NCBI RefSeq assembly: GCF_036323735.1
Contig: NC_086037.1
Span: 57,125,002 to 57,189,001, forward strand
Length of the DNA stretch: 64,000 nucleotides
Source: Rattus norvegicus
Lineage: Eukaryota > Chordata > Mammalia > Rodentia > Muridae
Direction of reading: 5' to 3'
The translations under genes and the position numbers were made by a program. Position 1 is the stretch's first letter; each line of letters begins with the position of its first letter. This document shows, piece by piece, positions 21,188-33,139 of the stretch. The notes under the pieces are model-generated. The model did not search any database, was not told the DNA's origin, and saw only the letters and a program-made list of their open reading frames with translations.

Positions 21188-21345
21188 TCTGAGACAGGGT
21201 CTTACTCTGCGGTCCAGGCAGGTCTGGAACTCACTAGATATCACTAGTTATCACTGGATAACCCAGAATGGCCTCAAACTTGGCAATCTTGCTACTTAAC
21301 CCTAGAAGTGGGATTATAGGTGTGAGCCACCACATTCATTTCTAC
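21188..21345 (-). mobile_element. B1-like SINE with internal insertion
   Basis: Reverse B1: GAGACAGGGTCTTACTCTGC, GGTCTGGAACTC, and GTGGGATTATAGGTGTGAGC. A short tandem ATATCACTAGTTATCACT lies between the halves, near 21237-21258. Confidence 0.75.
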
Positions 21346-21348
21346 ATT

Positions 21349-21775
21349 AAAAAATATGTGTGTGTCTGTGTGCGCGCACGCACGTGTGTGTGTGTGAGTG
21401 TGAGTGTGTGAGTGTGTGTGAGTGTGTGTATGTAATGTGTGGTTATTAATGAGAGATGTGTGTGTTTGTGTGTGAGGTGCATGTGATGTGTGTATGTATG
21501 TTATGTGTGTGATGTCTGTGTGCATATGTAGGTAATGTGTATGTATGAGTGTAATGTGTGTGAGATGCATATGTGTGATGAGTATATGTGTGGATGATGT
21601 GTATGTATGAGAGATGTGTGTGTGTATGTGTGTGGGATGTGTATATGTGCATGCATGTGTGTATGGTATGTATTTGTATGATGTTTGTGTATGTGTGTAT
21701 GGTGTGTATTTGTACGATGTTTAAGTGTGTATGTGTGTAGTGTGTGCACTTGTATGAGGTTTGTATGTGCATTTG
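21349..21775 (+). repeat. TG-rich degenerate array
   Basis: TG with recurring TGTGTATG, TGATGTG and GTATGT variants, including a short CGCGCACGCACG stretch near 21373. Translations on both strands are low complexity. Confidence 0.92.
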
Positions 21776-21926
21776 TGCATGTTCCATAGCATGAATGTGG
21801 AGACCAGAGGATCCCTTCTAGAGTCTTTTCTCTTTGTGCCTTTATAAGGGTTTCAAGGATTGAACTCAGGGTGCCAGGCTTGTGTTGCAAGTACCTTTAC
21901 CTTCTGAGCCATCGTGCCAGCTCCAG
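21776..21926 (-). mobile_element. Composite SINE (B3A/B4-like), partial
   Basis: GTGGAGACCAGAGGATCCC, ATTGAACTCAGGGTGCCAGG and CTTCTGAGCCATCGTGCC, reverse orientation, next to the TG array. Confidence 0.7.
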
Positions 21927-22018
21927 TTCTCTCTGTGGCAACAGAAGAGGTTTGTGACGTAGTTCTGGGAGGCAGTGTCTAGCTTCACACATCCAGGAAA
22001 TATTCACCTAACAGAGGC

Positions 22019-22019
22019 A

Positions 22020-22070
<51 letters not shown>
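22019..22070 (+). repeat. (TG)n microsatellite
   Basis: About 25 perfect TG units, not adjacent to a recognised SINE. Confidence 0.97.
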
Positions 22071-22071
<1 letters not shown>

Positions 22072-23304
22072 CTTTTTCTGGGCACAGGGTGGCTTTCCTG
22101 TGATGTCTAATGGTCCAGATAGAAACAAAAATGAGAACAGTCTTCTTTAAAGACAACTTGCTCTAAGGATTATGGGTAGTTCAAATGTTCACAGAGAGAG
22201 TCTTGCTGAACTGGTTGAGACCTATTTCTTAGTGCTAGGAGAAAATTCATTTTTGGGACTAGATTAGGAATAAAAAAGGCATTAAAGGATCTTCAACTTT
22301 GTCCTGGGAACCTTAACAACAACTACATATACATGAACTACCTCTTGGCAGTGGAAGCCGGCATCTTACCGCGGAGGCTCCTGGGAAGTGATTTAAAGCT
22401 GGTGCTGCTAGCTCGTAGTTTTGAAATAGACTTAGAAAGTCTCTAGATTCAAAGGCCAGGGATTCGGGCTAAACAGCTTCTGATAGAAACAACCAGCCTT
22501 GAGTATTATTAGCTAAAAATTGTTACTTCGCTGTGCGTGTGCCTCCACTTCTCATTTACATTCTCAGGTTTATACCTGCTATCAAGGCTTCTCACACTAG
22601 GTCAAGGTCTTCCTGCCGGGACTTGCGCACCAGACAGGCTGTGTCTAGGAGTGTCCATGCTTTGCGGCTGAAGTGCGGTTTACTTTTTTTGGTTTCTGGA
22701 GACTGAGTAATATGTATGCTTTTCTCAGGTGATGGTCAGGATGCTTCAAGTCTGCTAGAAAGAGAGAGGGTATAGTGTACGCCTTACATTTCAAGCTAGC
22801 ACCCAGCTTGATAATTCGATAATTTTTAATTTTAAAATTGCAAGGATTAGGACCAATTGATAGTAATTTGTGGACTTTTGATTTTTGCTTCCTTGAAAGC
22901 AAGAGGTTTAAAACAACCTAGGCCCTTGCTCCGGTTTTGTTTAGCTATTCATATTGACGAGACTTCATAGGTGTAGCCTCTCTGACACGTCTGGGAGCAG
23001 CAATCTTACAGCAAACTTCCCTCTGGTTCTTAAATCCTTTCTGCCTCTTCCTCCAGCAATGATCCCCGAGCCTTAGCAGCAGAAATTGTGTTGTAGATGT
23101 ATCAGAGGGACTGACGCACAAACACGCAGGGGCTCAGTTTGAGGGGCCTAAACCCTAGACAATGAGCTATAGGCAACTCGGAAATTCTGAGAGTTGGAGA
23201 AGTAATTAATCTTACCAGCCTGCCAACTGGTTAGCCAATACAACATGGTCGGCACCAAAACTACAGACACGCAAGTGACGTTATGTGGTCTGAGCAGATT
23301 GTAT
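22071..23304. other. Unique sequence without recognised gene
   Basis: No repeat family and no convincing frame. A minus-strand 85-codon frame (22645-22902) is Lys/Leu-rich, without a recognisable domain. Confidence 0.4.
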
Positions 23305-23481
23305 TTACATATATATATTTATATATAATGTTTATCTATCTATCACCTATCTCTCTATCATCATCTATCTATCTTATTTATATCTAGCAATCATCTAGCT
23401 ACCTATAATCTGTCTATCATCTATCAATCATCTATATATCTATATCTATCTACTTGCCTACCTACCTATCTATCATCTATC

Positions 23482-23535
<54 letters not shown>

Positions 23536-23627
23536 TCATCCATCCATCTATCTACCTATCTGTCATCTCTCTCACCTGTGTCTATTTATCTATCGACCTA
23601 TCTATCATCTACCAATCATCTATCATC

Positions 23628-23674
<47 letters not shown>

Positions 23675-23805
23675 CATCCATCCATCTACCTATCTACCTA
23701 CCTACCTAGCTACCTACCTACCTACCTGTCATCTCTCCACCTATCACCTGTGTGTCTCTCTATTTATCTATCTACCTACTTACCTACCTTCCTACCTACC
23801 AAGAA
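23305..23805 (+). repeat. TCTA/TCCA/TACC tetranucleotide complex
   Basis: An AT-rich lead-in, then TCTA units with ATC, TCCA, ACCT and a (TC)n block at 23633-23670. Pure (TCTA)n fills about 23485-23535. About 500 bp in all. Confidence 0.95.
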
Positions 23806-23914
23806 TTTGAGAGGGAGAGCAGGGACTGGATGGAGGAAAAGGAAGGGAGAAAATAATTATGACATAAAAACATTCTTATTAGAAAAAACACCTCAGCCTA
23901 TGTAAAAAGGACAA
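23806..23914. other. Short unique stretch
   Basis: Nothing recognised. Confidence 0.4.
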
Positions 23915-24252
23915 AATGGGACTGGGGAAATGACCCAGTGACGATGTATTTGCCACATAGGTACAGGACCCACGTTTGGACCCTAAGCACCCATGTAAAG
24001 AGCTATGAGTGGTTGTGCTGCTAGATCCCTGTTATTTTGACACTGAAGAGGCAGAGATGGTTGGATCCCTGGGGCCTGCTGGTCAGTCAGCCTATCCAGT
24101 GAATGAGTTCAAGGTTCAGGTTCAGTTCAGGTCAGAAACACTGTCTCAGAAAATACGGTAGAGAGTGATGTGAGGAAGACATCAGTGTTGAGCTCTGGCA
24201 CTCAAGTGCGTGCCTACGTCCGTGCACACAGACACACAGAGGCACACACAGG
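23915..24252 (+). mobile_element. Composite tRNA-headed SINE (B3A/B4-like), long copy
   Basis: Head GACTGGGGAAATGACCCAGT, body around GGCAGAGATGGTTGGATCCC, CACTGTCTCAGAAAATACG, and a CA-rich tail CACACAGACACACAGAGG. Confidence 0.7.
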
Positions 24253-24882
24253 ATGCATGGGTTACTCCATCAGTTGTTATTGCCGGGTAAGCTAAATGTG
24301 TTTGAATTTTGCACTGTATTTGTGATTTTTATTCTTCCGCACTTATCGACAGAAAAGCCTGGTCCCATTGAACCCTCAGCTCTGTAACTTAAACCTCGAA
24401 TTATGACAGATAGAATTATCTGAATTGCTACACTGCTTTTATCACAAAGCCTCACTTCCCTTTGCAGCAGGACAGAGACCATTCAGAGTGTTATTTATTA
24501 TTTAAGAGATGTAACAGGCAAGAAAAAGCATACAAACCAATACGTATATTTTTAGGTGATTAAATGAGAAGTAAACACTAAACCCAAGTGTTTGATAGGC
24601 CAAGAAGCCATGTACAATGAGCTACGACAAGCGCTAGATGCTATTCCTGTTTTACACCACTAATATCCATGTAGCCCAGTTTTAAACTCTGTGGAAGGCT
24701 TTGTAATTCTTTAAGCTGTTTTCGTCTCTCATCCTGCTTCAGCCTTGGGAAAAGACATTTGGTTGCTTAGCATCTGTATAAAACCGTCATAAATATCTCT
24801 GTTTTTTTTTTTCCAGCAGAGGGGTATTAATGAGAGTTTATGGGGTGCATTCCTGGATGTATAAAAAGACTGCTCTTTGAAG
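24253..24882. other. Unique sequence
   Basis: No recognised gene or repeat. A poly(T) run lies near 24801-24813. Confidence 0.4.
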
Positions 24883-24953
24883 TAGTAGAGATCGAGCCTC
24901 GGACGTCCTGTGTTCTAGACAAATGCTCTGTCGCTGGGCTACACCCACAGCCA
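24883..24953 (-). mobile_element. ID-like SINE head, diverged
   Basis: GATCGAGCCTCGGACGTCC, AGACAAATGCTCTGTCGCTG and GGCTACACCCACAGCC resemble the reverse complement of the tRNA-Ala-derived ID head. Probably part of an older B4/ID-type element. Confidence 0.6.
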
Positions 24954-25304
24954 TCTTGAGGGTCGTGGTGAGGGTTTAGGACTTGAGCTAAACCAAGGAG
25001 CTGCTGAAGAAGCCAGCATTCAAAGTGTGTATAATGTCACGCTCGTGGATCGTAGAATCTATCTCGGGGCTACACTCATCTAGGAATGTTCTAATTTCTA
25101 TCCTCGATCTAGCTCTCTCCTTCCTTCCCGCCTACGCCCAGGTACATCTTAGTTCAACTTCAGTTCTGAGTCCAGGCCAGCTTCCTGATTCAACTGCTTT
25201 TCATCATGTTTTCCTGGAAAAAAAAATTCCAATTACCGTCTCAACTTAGGTTTTTGTTTTATTCAAATTTATACCTGGATTGTCTTAATTCTTCTAGAAA
25301 AATG
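24954..25304. other. Unique sequence
   Basis: No recognised gene or repeat. Confidence 0.4.
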
Positions 25305-25505
25305 GATGTTGGAGAGATGGCTTGGCAGTTACGAGAACTTCCTGCTCTTGCAAATGACCTGGGTTCGGTTCCCAGGTCTCATATTGGGTGGCTCACAACT
25401 ACCTGTAATGCCAGTTACAGGGGATCTGAAATGCTCTTCTGATCCCGCAAGCACCTGAACTCACACACACACTCCCTCAAATATATATAATTAAAAATAA
25501 ACATT
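25305..25505 (+). mobile_element. B3-type SINE
   Basis: GTTGGAGAGATGGCTTGGCA, GACCTGGGTTCGGTTCCCAG (intact polymerase III B box), CAGTTACAGGGGATCTGA, tail AATTAAAAATAAACATT. Confidence 0.88.
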
Positions 25506-25906
25506 AAGAAGTGACCTATGCTAGTATGCCATTTAATAATCTTCATTCTTATCAGAGACAAAGGGCTGGATGTCAACCTTGTGTACATCCAGCCTCCTCT
25601 CCTGTCTTCACCTCCTCTCTTCAGCTCCTCAAACCCTCTACTCTACCCCCACTGGTCCACACTCAGCAGTGATTCACCTCCAATGCCACAGGAAGAATAG
25701 TCCATCCTGCACGACCCATTAAGCCCATGGTCCTGCGGGTCACTTTGCTTAGTGTCCTTTGTTGCTCTTCCTAACAACTGCTACTGTCGTTTGCTCACTG
25801 CACGTGCAGGCTGCTGATGTACTTTGATCATATTCACCCACCAAACCAACCCCTCTCCTTTTATTTCCTCCCCTTTCTTTCCATGAGGTAGTACCCTTCC
25901 ACCCTC
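25506..25906. other. Pyrimidine-rich sequence, possibly old L1 3' UTR
   Basis: No clear family. It lies where the 3' UTR of the old minus-strand L1 that resumes at 26540 would be expected, but no specific match was recognised. Confidence 0.3.
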
Positions 25907-26455
25907 CAGTTTCTATTTCTTTCTTTCTTTTTCTTTTTTTTTTCATCTTTATTAACTTGAGAATTTCTTATTTACATTTCGATTGTTATTCCCCTTCTCG
26001 GTTTCCGGGCCAACATCCCCCTAACCCCCCCCCTTCTTTATGGGTGTTCCCTTCCCCATCCTCCCCCATTGCCGCCCTCTCCCCAACAATCTAGTTCACT
26101 GGGGGTTCAGTCTTAGCAGGACCCAGGGCTTCCCCTTCCACTGGTGCTCTTACTAGGATATTCATTGCTACCTATGAGGTCAGAGTCCAGGGTCAGTCCA
26201 TGTATAGTCTTTAGGTAGTGGCTTAGTCCCTGGAAGCTCTGGTTGCTTGGCATTGTTGTACATATGGGGTCTCGAGCCCCTTCAAGCTCTTCCAGTTCTT
26301 TCTCTGATTCCTTCAACGGGGGTCCCGTTCTCAGTTCAGTGGTTTGCTGCTGGCATTCGCCTCTGTATTTGCTGTATTCTGGCTGTGTCTCTCAGGAGAG
26401 ATCTACCTCCGGCTCCTGTCGGCCTGCACTTCTTTGCTTCACAGTTTCTATTTCT
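25907..26455 (-). mobile_element. Young 5'-truncated LINE-1 (3' UTR) with perfect 14-bp duplication
   Basis: Body 25921-26441 is the reverse complement of the young L1 3' UTR, with poly(T)-rich tail at 25921-25942 and C-rich tract at 26013-26090. The flanks CAGTTTCTATTTCT are identical at 25907-25920 and 26442-26455. It is very similar to the + strand copies at 1490-2215 and 2822-3550, so it is a recent insertion of the same lineage. Confidence 0.95.
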
Positions 26456-26469
26456 GATAATATGCACGC

Positions 26470-26526
26470 TCGCACACACACACACACACACGCACGCACA
26501 AACACACACACAGACACACACACCAC
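26470..26526 (+). repeat. (CA)n microsatellite with CGCACG and AA variants
   Basis: About 28 dinucleotide units beginning 15 bp after the L1 duplication. Confidence 0.95.
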
Positions 26527-26539
26527 AAATCTGTGAATG

Positions 26540-26668
26540 AAGGAAAACTTGAAAACCTGATTTCTTTTCACTTTTAGTTTGGCTTAGTATGGTGGTCTCC
26601 AGTTGTATCCTCTCATTTTTTAGCAAATGACAAACTTTCATTCTTTACAGGTGAATAAAACTCCATTG

Positions 26669-26725
<57 letters not shown>

Positions 26726-26870
26726 CTATCTATCTATCATCTATCATCTATCTTATTGATATATCATCGTCTATCTATATCACAATTTCCTTTTCAATTC
26801 ATCTAACAGACACCCAGGCTAATTCCGTAGCTTCACTATTCACACTGCATAGCCTGGGTAACCAATCTTT
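26540..26870 (-). mobile_element. Old LINE-1 ORF2 3' remnant split by (TATC)n
   Basis: The + strand shows the antisense L1 landmarks AAAACTCCATTGTA and CAATTTCCTTTTCAATTC, ATCTAACAGACACC and CACTATTCACAC. A (TATC)n tract at 26672-26770 sits where old L1 copies have a TATA-rich stretch. Confidence 0.7.
26672..26770 (+). repeat. (TATC)n microsatellite
   Basis: About 13 perfect units then ATCT/CATC variants, inside the old L1. Confidence 0.95.
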
Positions 26871-26949
26871 GGTCTTTCTTGCCTTAGGCAATAGCAAAGG
26901 CAGTCTCTCACTGTCTCTCTGTCCCTCTCTGTCTCTCTGTCCCTCCCTC

Positions 26950-27150
26950 CTGTACTAGAGGTTAAACCCAGGGCCTCATGCATGGTAGACAAGTGCTATA
27001 TACTGAACTATACATAGCCTTAGTTCTTTTGAAAAATTTTATTTTGGGGCAGGGTCTTCCTAAGTTGATTAGGCTGGCCTTGAACTTGTGATGCTCATGC
27101 CCCAGGCCTCCAAGTAGCTGGGATGAGAGATAGGTGCTGCCATATAGACT
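26950..27150 (-). mobile_element. B1 plus ID composite SINE (RSINE1/B4-type)
   Basis: An ID-like part in reverse (GGTTAAACCCAGGGCCTC, GACAAGTGCTATATACTGAA) lies left of a B1-like part in reverse (TTATTTTGGGGCAGGGTCTT, GGCCTTGAACTTGTGATGC, AAGTAGCTGGGATGA). Confidence 0.7.
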
Positions 27151-27171
27151 ACGTCATCTCTTCTAGTTCCC

Positions 27172-27385
27172 TGTTATGTTTTGAATGTGAAATGTTCCCC
27201 AGTAGACATGGTTTTGAATATGCGGTACCCACCTGATGGTGCTGTCTTGGAAGGCTGTGGAAGCCACAGAAAGTCAGACTTCGCTGGAGGAAGTGGGCAT
27301 TTGGGTTCACAATCTCATATTCTCTTTGCTGTCAGAAGGGTAACTGTTACGCATCTTTATTTCGTGATGTCTTTCTAATAGATAC
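27172..27385 (+). mobile_element. MaLR-like LTR fragment
   Basis: Begins TGTTATGTTTTGAATGTGAA, followed by GGTGCTGTCTTGGAAGGCTG and GGAGGAAGTGGGCATTTGGG, matching MaLR LTR 5' halves. The 3' part is degraded and the right boundary is approximate. Confidence 0.5.
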
Positions 27386-28029
27386 CTACCTTCCATTCCC
27401 TCTGACCCCAAATCTCTCTTCATTCCACCACCAGTAAATTCTTTAGTACTGAACCCCACTGACTGCTATTCTGCTCTCTTTAGCTGGGGTGGTCTATGGG
27501 TTTCTGGTTGCAATAGGTTTAGATTTCCGTTTCCTGTGTAGTTTCCTCTTAGGTGTTCTCTAATCGCCTCAGCTGATGCCACGAAGCTGCAGGTGTCTTT
27601 GTAGAGTTTTACATGTTTGTCAGATTTCTGTTCTGACTTTTTCCTTTTTTTCCTCTTTGATGGTCTCTTTTTAGGCAATTTGATTATTTTCTGGGGTGTA
27701 ACGAACATCTACGTGCTCCTGATTCCCGAATCACCGTCTTAGCACTGAGTCCTTGAGTTCCGGGCCAAATTCACTTGTCATCTCAGTGTGGCATTCCACA
27801 GAGAGTCTGAATAGTGTCTAAAATAGGATCTGTGCTCTTTGCCTGCTGCCTCTTGGCGTCCTCACAGATCTTCCATCTATGTTATGCAAATATCATCCAC
27901 CAAGCTTTCCAAGACAGAAAACTGGAAATCATGACCTACCTGTTTTTCTTTTATCTTCCAGCACCCGAATTCAATCATATATTAATTTTGGTTTTATTTT
28001 CTGACTCTTAAGTATCTTAAAAGTGTACC

Positions 28030-28032
<3 letters not shown>
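27386..28032. other. Unique sequence
   Basis: A minus frame at 27466-27708 has a Lys-rich middle but no recognisable domain. Nothing else recognised. Confidence 0.4.
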
Positions 28033-28095
<63 letters not shown>

Positions 28096-28130
28096 CCTCT
28101 CTCTCTCTCTCCCTCCCTCCCTCCCTCCTC
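28033..28130 (+). repeat. (TC)n microsatellite
   Basis: About 98 bp of TC with a few TTTC and CCTCC changes. Confidence 0.96.
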
Positions 28131-28563
28131 TCTCATTTTTTTTCATCGACAAAGGGAAAAATGTATTTCAGCACAAAGCCCTGTCTTGACATTTGATCCT
28201 GCTTTTTGCTTCTTGATTCTTTTTGTCAGGTGTAAGGCTAACTGGGGCCATGGCTTCACTCAGCCTGTCTTTGAACTTGGCCCCCTTCAGTGCAGACTAT
28301 CTAAAACCCAAATATAATTATAAACTAATTTGCTTTAAACCGTTCTAGCTGTTGCATGCAAAATGAAGTTCACGTTTTTCACGAGGGCTTACAGGGTATT
28401 TGAGAATGATCATTTGCTTCTATCTAGCCTTGAATTTTATTACTAGATTCTAACTATGTGGGAGTGTTCTTTAAAACATGAAGATTCTCCATGCTCAAAG
28501 TTGGAAATGTGGTTTGGATGTTCCCTCCCTTAAAATGTTTGTTTATATTTATTTATTTATTGA

Positions 28564-28564
<1 letters not shown>
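28131..28564. other. Unique sequence
   Basis: No recognised gene or repeat. Confidence 0.4.

Positions 28565-28605
<41 letters not shown>
28565..28605 (+). repeat. (TG)n microsatellite
   Basis: About 20 perfect TG units, at the tail side of the next SINE. Confidence 0.97.
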
Positions 28606-28606
<1 letters not shown>

Positions 28607-28730
28607 ACAGTGCACACGCAGTCAGACGACAACTTGAAACTCTCTATCATGTGGGTTCAGGGGGTTGAACCCAGGTCATCAGGCTTGATAATGACGTTCT
28701 TTACCCACTGAGCCATCTTGTTGGCTCCTT
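28606..28730 (-). mobile_element. B3-like SINE, head half
   Basis: CAGTCAGACGACAACTTGAA, GGTTGAACCCAGGTCATCAG and ACCCACTGAGCCATCTTG in reverse orientation. Confidence 0.78.
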
Positions 28731-30079
28731 CTTCTGGTGCTGGCAATTGAGTTGACAGCCATGTGTAGAAGCTCTCTCCCAATAAGCTACCATACCCTGC
28801 CGATATGGGTTCCGATATGGAATCTTTTGGTTCCTTAAAGGCAACAACCAAACATAATTTAGCTCTGCACAAGATTCTCTTGTTCCTTCCCACGGATAGC
28901 AAAAGAGACACTTCAAGCATTGCTGCAGTATCTTTTAGTCGGCCAATTTAATGACAAATCACTGGCCATGAAAACGAGTAAGGGAAAGTAACCCGCCCTA
29001 AAGACGGTGTAGCCAATAGAGCCAGATGCAGACACGGGCAGGACGTTAGGCAACTATTCTAAAGTGGATCCGATCAATGTTAATGGATGAAGAAAAAGAG
29101 GGCGTTCGACATGCACGGTCAGGCTGGAGATTTTAGTAGAAACAGAGACGTTGTAAAGTCAAACGGTGCCTGGGAAAGAAGAGGATGACGTGGGGCAGGG
29201 CCGAGGATGAACGGTTTTATCAGTTCATGCAATGCACGGTGGCTGAGGAATGAACCCGTGAATCTGAACAGAGATCCATGTAAAATTTCCATGCTGAGGT
29301 GCAAATAAAAGAGAGGCTGGGGGAAATAACAGAGCACCCACGTGCTTTAGTATTATACACCAAATGAGCTAAAATATATGCAATTTAGATTCGGGGTTGG
29401 GGAGGACAAGGGAGGAAGAAATGTATCAAGGAAACAATGGTAGAAAATTTTAAAAACGAATGGAAAATGTTGAGTTACAAATGTAAGAAGTTCAGAAATC
29501 CCCAGCTAAATGAAAGCACAAATTACCTCTCTCACTCTCTCTCATTAGAATCAAACAGAACATTAAGAGAATGCTGTTCTCTTCCTGAACAAACCAGACA
29601 ATACTGTTAACCAAACATCAAGAAGATATTTTAAAGACAAAGAAAGGGGGCTGATTCCACTGGTAAGAGTTGTATCTGTTTCTAATCAGAAACTTTAGAG
29701 GCCAAAAGAATTGAGTAATTAAATACAATTATTATATGCATTGATATTTGTCTCCAATATTGACTTGAGGACTCAGTTCCCACTGTCTTATGTGACTTTT
29801 TGGGATAATTCTCATATGTGTTGATAGAGTCCATGCTTCTTCTTGTAAATGATATTCTAGGCACATTTTGTTCGTTTCCTCTCTTCTTTTGACAGTGAAA
29901 CCAGGTAGTTTATTTTATTAATATCCACTATCAAAACATTGCATTAGACACAATACCCAACAAGGCAGTTTTGCACAAATCCAGGCTACTAGATACTCAT
30001 TTCCAGCCAATTAAGTCAGAATTTGTAAATGTAGCACTAAAATAGTTTGGGATCTTTGGGATCTAAAGATTCACTTAAT
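28731..30079. other. Unique sequence without recognised gene
   Basis: About 1.35 kb in which no repeat family or coding signal is seen. Moderately AT-rich, especially after 29340. Confidence 0.4.
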
Positions 30080-30215
30080 ATATTAATTATTTATACACTT
30101 TACAACCCAATATCAGTTCTTCCTCTTCCCCTGGTACCCCCTCATGCAAGACCTCCCCCCTGTACACCCCCCCCCCCCAGTTAGAGCATCAAGCACCTTT
30201 ACCTTCTGTGTTACC
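30080..30215 (-). mobile_element. Old LINE-1 3' end fragment
   Basis: AATATATTAATTATTTATAC, ACTTTACAACCCAATATCAG then C-rich sequence with a C-run at 30168-30178 resembles antisense old L1 3' UTR. Moderate support. Confidence 0.45.
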
Positions 30216-30647
30216 TTCCTGGCCTCTAACATTACCCAATTCCCTACAAAGACCTTGCTTTTTGTAACATCCCTCAGTCAGAATCTCTTCAATTTATGAC
30301 AGCTAAACACACACATATATATGTGCATCTATACAGATCCTTATTTAAATACAAATCCATATATATATATAATTTTCTTATTATGCAATATATTTATAAG
30401 AAATTATTCTTATTCTGGCTTGACAGTATATGCAGACTTGAGTGATGCTACCTTGGTTATGTTTTTTTTTTATCCAGTCTTTAGTATAAGAACTAGGAAA
30501 TGTATTATGAAAGAGAAAAATATATAATCAGGAAACACAGATCACTCCAGTATAAACTCCACAGGTTCTCATTTAACCTCATATATCTTATCTCTCTTTT
30601 TTTTTCCTCTCACACACAATGTCTTGTTTCCCAGTGACACCTAAGTC
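30216..30647. other. AT-rich unique sequence
   Basis: Includes short ATAT runs near 30313 and 30361. No gene recognised. Confidence 0.4.
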
Positions 30648-30792
30648 ATTTTATTTTTGAGACAAGGTCTTACTGTGTAGTCTTGGCCAACTTAGAATTT
30701 GCTATGTGGACCAGATTGGCCGCTAACTCACAAGATCAACCTGCCTCTGCCCCCTGAGGGCTAGATAAAAGGTGTGTGGCACTATGCGAGAC
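30648..30792 (-). mobile_element. B1-like SINE
   Basis: TTTTTGAGACAAGGTCTTAC, AACCTGCCTCTGCCCCCTGA and GATAAAAGGTGTGTGGCAC in reverse orientation. Confidence 0.8.
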
Positions 30793-31397
30793 TTAAAAAA
30801 TTTATTTGGCTTCACCTACGGCTCGAATACAAAAATTTCAGAATAATAATTCTACCGCCACCACCACCAGTGTGTCTAAAAGGAGGATCCCATATTCTAT
30901 GGAGTGGGGTTATCTGACCACTGGCTGTGCCCTGTGTATGTGTCCTGAGCCAGGAACAGAGGCGGGAAGTCCTTCTAAGGAGAAAAGAACAAAACCTCAG
31001 TAATAATCGGAAAGTACAGGGGAGACTTACAAAGTGTAAATTGAATATTACTTTAAGCGCTGTCATTGCTTAATATAGAACCTGTCTTCTTATCTCTAAA
31101 TTGTCAATGATAAAATAGCCCCACAGACGACGTCCGTGAATGTAACCACCTAAGGAAATGCTCTCAAGTGCCAGATGTTTCATTACTGCGGTGTATTTTT
31201 GTAAAATGGAAATTCATTGATTGCCATCCGATGGAAATTAGAAAGGAAATCAACAATTTAAAATCATCTCATCATTTTTATCCGATATTTAAAAACACAT
31301 AATATATACAAACTTGTATCCATTTAAATATAGATACATGTGACTATGCCTGAGATTTTGCCAAACACTTGATTTGAAATATACACTAACGTAACGT
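30793..31397. other. Unique sequence
   Basis: No recognised gene or repeat apart from a short CCACCACCACC near 30857-30868. Confidence 0.4.
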
Positions 31398-31540
31398 TGT
31401 TGAGCACAGTGGCACAAGCCCATAATCCCAAAACTCGGGAGGCAGAGCCAGGAAGAGTAGGAGTTCTGTGCTAGCCTTGAGTGTCTAGTGAGTTCAAGGC
31501 CTTCTCGACACCCTGTCTCCAAATGGAAATAAAAATTACA
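31398..31540 (+). mobile_element. B1-like SINE
   Basis: GTTGAGCACAGTGGCACAAG, AACTCGGGAGGCAGAGCCAG, and ACACCCTGTCTCCAAATGG. Confidence 0.75.
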
Positions 31541-32126
31541 TTCATTTCTATGGCTTATTTCTAGTCCTCTTAACAAACAAAGATATGACATAGGCCTTCA
31601 TCACAGGTTGTAAATGAACTTGTGAAAGAAATTAAAGAAAATGTCCATTTGGATTTTTCTTAAAAACGACTGTCTCAACGGCGGGGTGTAGAAGTCTAGT
31701 GACTGATATTCACAGATGAGTTCAAAGCATCGCTAGTTAATTACCAGGTTTCTTTATCTTGTCGTGTGGATTTGCTCTGCCGTCTAGGACTCCCATTTCT
31801 ACCAGAAGGAGGACTCTATTGAGTCTTTCTTGGCCGTAGTAAGTATATGAAGTAGGATTTCTTGAGCTAGTAAGAGCTCACTTCCTGTTTATCGGGAAGT
31901 GTCATAAGGCTTTCCACACTCAGCTGAGAGTTTGTAATACTGCCTGTAATGCACTGTCCTGTGTGTTGAGCCTCTGCTTTATAAAGAGTAGAGAATTTCA
32001 AACATTTCTGAGTCTGTACATGCACACATGGTCTTCCCGATGTCTAGGAGTGTGTTTGACCTTTTCAATACTGTTTGGACACTCTATTCCCTAGCTTCTC
32101 TTTCTTTCTTTCTATTTTACTTTCTC
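31541..32126. other. Unique sequence
   Basis: No recognised gene or repeat. Confidence 0.4.
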
Positions 32127-32174
32127 TATGTATGTATGTATGTATGTATGTATGTATGTATGTATGTATGTATG

Positions 32175-32206
<32 letters not shown>

Positions 32207-32383
32207 CTATCTATCTATGTATCTATGTATCTATGTATCTATCTATGTATCTATCTGTCTGTCTGTCTATCTATCTATGTATGTATCTATGTATGTATGT
32301 ATGTATGTATGTATGCATGTATCTATCTATCTATCTATCTATGTATCTATCTATCTATGTATCTATGTATGTATGTATGTGTG

Positions 32384-32414
<31 letters not shown>

Positions 32415-32442
32415 GTATCTATCCTATCTATCTATCTTTCTT
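32127..32442 (+). repeat. (TATG)n/(TATC)n tetranucleotide complex
   Basis: TATG units to about 32175, then alternating blocks of TATC and TATG with CTGT. The three long Tyr/Ile/Ser/Cys/Met frames over it are repeat translations. Confidence 0.96.
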
Positions 32443-32466
32443 AAGCATTTATTTTTTAATTATTAA

Positions 32467-32720
<254 letters not shown>

Positions 32721-33139
32721 TTTTAAGCTTTACTATTAAGCAGCTGTTTCCCTCGACTTCAACCTTCTACCTCCGTCATTCATGATGTCATTCAACTGCT
32801 CCCAGTTGTTCCCACACATGTGTCCCTTTCTCCATCTCCTTGGGTAAGTTCTTGTTCGTGTCAAACTAAAAGACAGGCTCGTGAGAAGGATCCTCCAGAT
32901 AAGTGACCAGACGGGCCAGGCAAAGCCCAGTTCTCTGAGGGTAAACTTTCAGAGAGCTCCGTTGGCCTCCCATGCTGCTGATTTGTGCTGGGTACAAGGC
33001 CTGCCTCAAGATTGCCATAGGGGAGCAGGAGCAGGGCAAACTAGGCAGAAACATAAATGTTTTTGGTTCTTTGAGAGAGTTACCGCCTTTTCTTGAAAAC
33101 ACACTTTTGGTTTGATTAATTCCAGACCTACAAAAAGGC
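32721..33139. other. Unique sequence
   Basis: Short overlapping frames on both strands (32866-33102) are unrecognised. Confidence 0.4.

Noticed and set aside
22645..22902. Lys-rich 85-codon frame considered as a ribosomal protein pseudogene
   Set aside because: No match to a ribosomal protein that I can recognise and no A-tail or duplication.
23305..23805. CRISPR-like or satellite array
   Set aside because: Only tetranucleotide slippage repeats; no constant repeat plus unique spacers.
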